This document shows positions 5,663 to 5,922 of a stretch of DNA of 5,922 bases, in pieces. The stretch comes from JBCDGZ01 sp038750655 (GTDB taxonomy: Bacteria > Bacteroidota > Bacteroidia > Chitinophagales > Saprospiraceae). The stretch's first letter is position 1; each line of letters begins with the position of its first letter. The notes beneath the pieces were generated by a model that was not told where the DNA came from, did not search any database, and was given only the letters and a program-made list of their open reading frames with translations. Where the stretch lies: positions 1 to 5,922 of the forward strand of contig JBCDGZ010000248.1 in the NCBI GenBank assembly GCA_038750655.1, read 5' to 3'. A program made the translations under genes and the position numbers.

Positions 5663-5922
5663 TTACTCCACCATATAACTACCTCGGTCGCTAGACGCCT
5701 GCACTAAGCTATCATTGAAGTATTCATACTGCTGCTTGATCAACCCTTTGTATTCATAATAAGGAGGCTGAATATTGTTGATATTATTGGTATTCCACGA
5801 ATTCCAGAGATTGGCGAGTTCAGCTTGCTCTACAGGTCTTGACCCGGCAAGGTTGTTGGCTTCGTACGGATCTGATTCCATATCGAAAAAACTCAGACCG
5901 ACATTGGGAAGCGGCTGATGGA
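5663..5922 (-). CDS. Probable sulfatase, C-terminal part only (start lies beyond the window)
   Basis: The frame is open from the right window edge to the TAA at 5663-5665, giving the last 85 residues. It reads FFDMESDPYEANNLAG and then a segment with NLWNSWN, matching the C-terminal pattern of type I sulfatases and arylsulfatases, where a short 'DP.E.NNLA' turn precedes a closing helix with W..W(N). The catalytic Cys/Ser-formylglycine motif lies outside the window, so activity, signal peptide and substrate cannot be judged. Sulfatases of this kind in marine Bacteroidota usually remove sulfate from polysaccharides or glycans. After PPYYEYKG there is a tail of about 25 residues (QQYEYFNDSLVQ region) that I do not recognise. 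The Pycsar-effector-like gene begins 135 nt downstream on the same strand. Confidence 0.6.
   Translation of the reverse strand, partial: HQPLPNVGLSFFDMESDPYEANNLAGSRPVEQAELANLWNSWNTNNINNIQPPYYEYKGLIKQQYEYFNDSLVQASSDRGSYMVE

Overview
The window looks like a piece of a Bacteroidota chromosome. The evidence is a divergent ndk / DHH-phosphoesterase pair followed by an FKBP-type lipoprotein, gene starts without strong Shine-Dalgarno sequences, and upstream boxes resembling the Bacteroidota promoter consensus (TTTG, about 20 nt, then TAnnTTTG). A Saprospira/Lewinella-like member is a guess from composition and gene content only; no 16S rRNA or other marker is present.

Left half (about 1-3430) is ordinary core sequence, GC-rich where sampled. 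On the minus strand, ndk (nucleoside diphosphate kinase) is followed 60 nt later by a PfkB-family heptose-7-phosphate kinase (rfaE1/hldE type). The kinase is cut by the window edge just after its catalytic GAGD motif. Divergent from ndk across a 127-nt promoter region, the plus strand carries an NrnA-type DHH/DHHA1 phosphoesterase and, 9 nt later, a predicted FKBP prolyl-isomerase lipoprotein, probably as one operon. A strong 16-bp hairpin at 3392-3429 closes this block and is shared by the convergent genes on either side.

Right half (about 3430-5922) is AT-richer where sampled, entirely on the minus strand, and looks accessory. In transcription order it holds the C-terminal end of a probable sulfatase; a small three-helix membrane protein resembling the Pycsar effector family (PycTM, formerly DUF5706); a DoxX-like membrane protein with a fifth helix and a six-cysteine tail; and a RimJ/RimL-type GNAT acetyltransferase with an unusual C-terminal extension. 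Gaps of 135, 97 and 67 nt do not prove a single operon.

The core block covers nucleotide balance (ndk), nanoRNA/pAp turnover (NrnA), LPS heptose supply (rfaE1) and periplasmic protein folding (FKBP). The most unusual items are the orphan Pycsar-effector-like protein, with no cyclase beside it in the window, and the DoxX-like protein with its cysteine tail. No RNA gene, CRISPR array, IS element or origin was seen, and no stretch over 300 nt lacks a gene.
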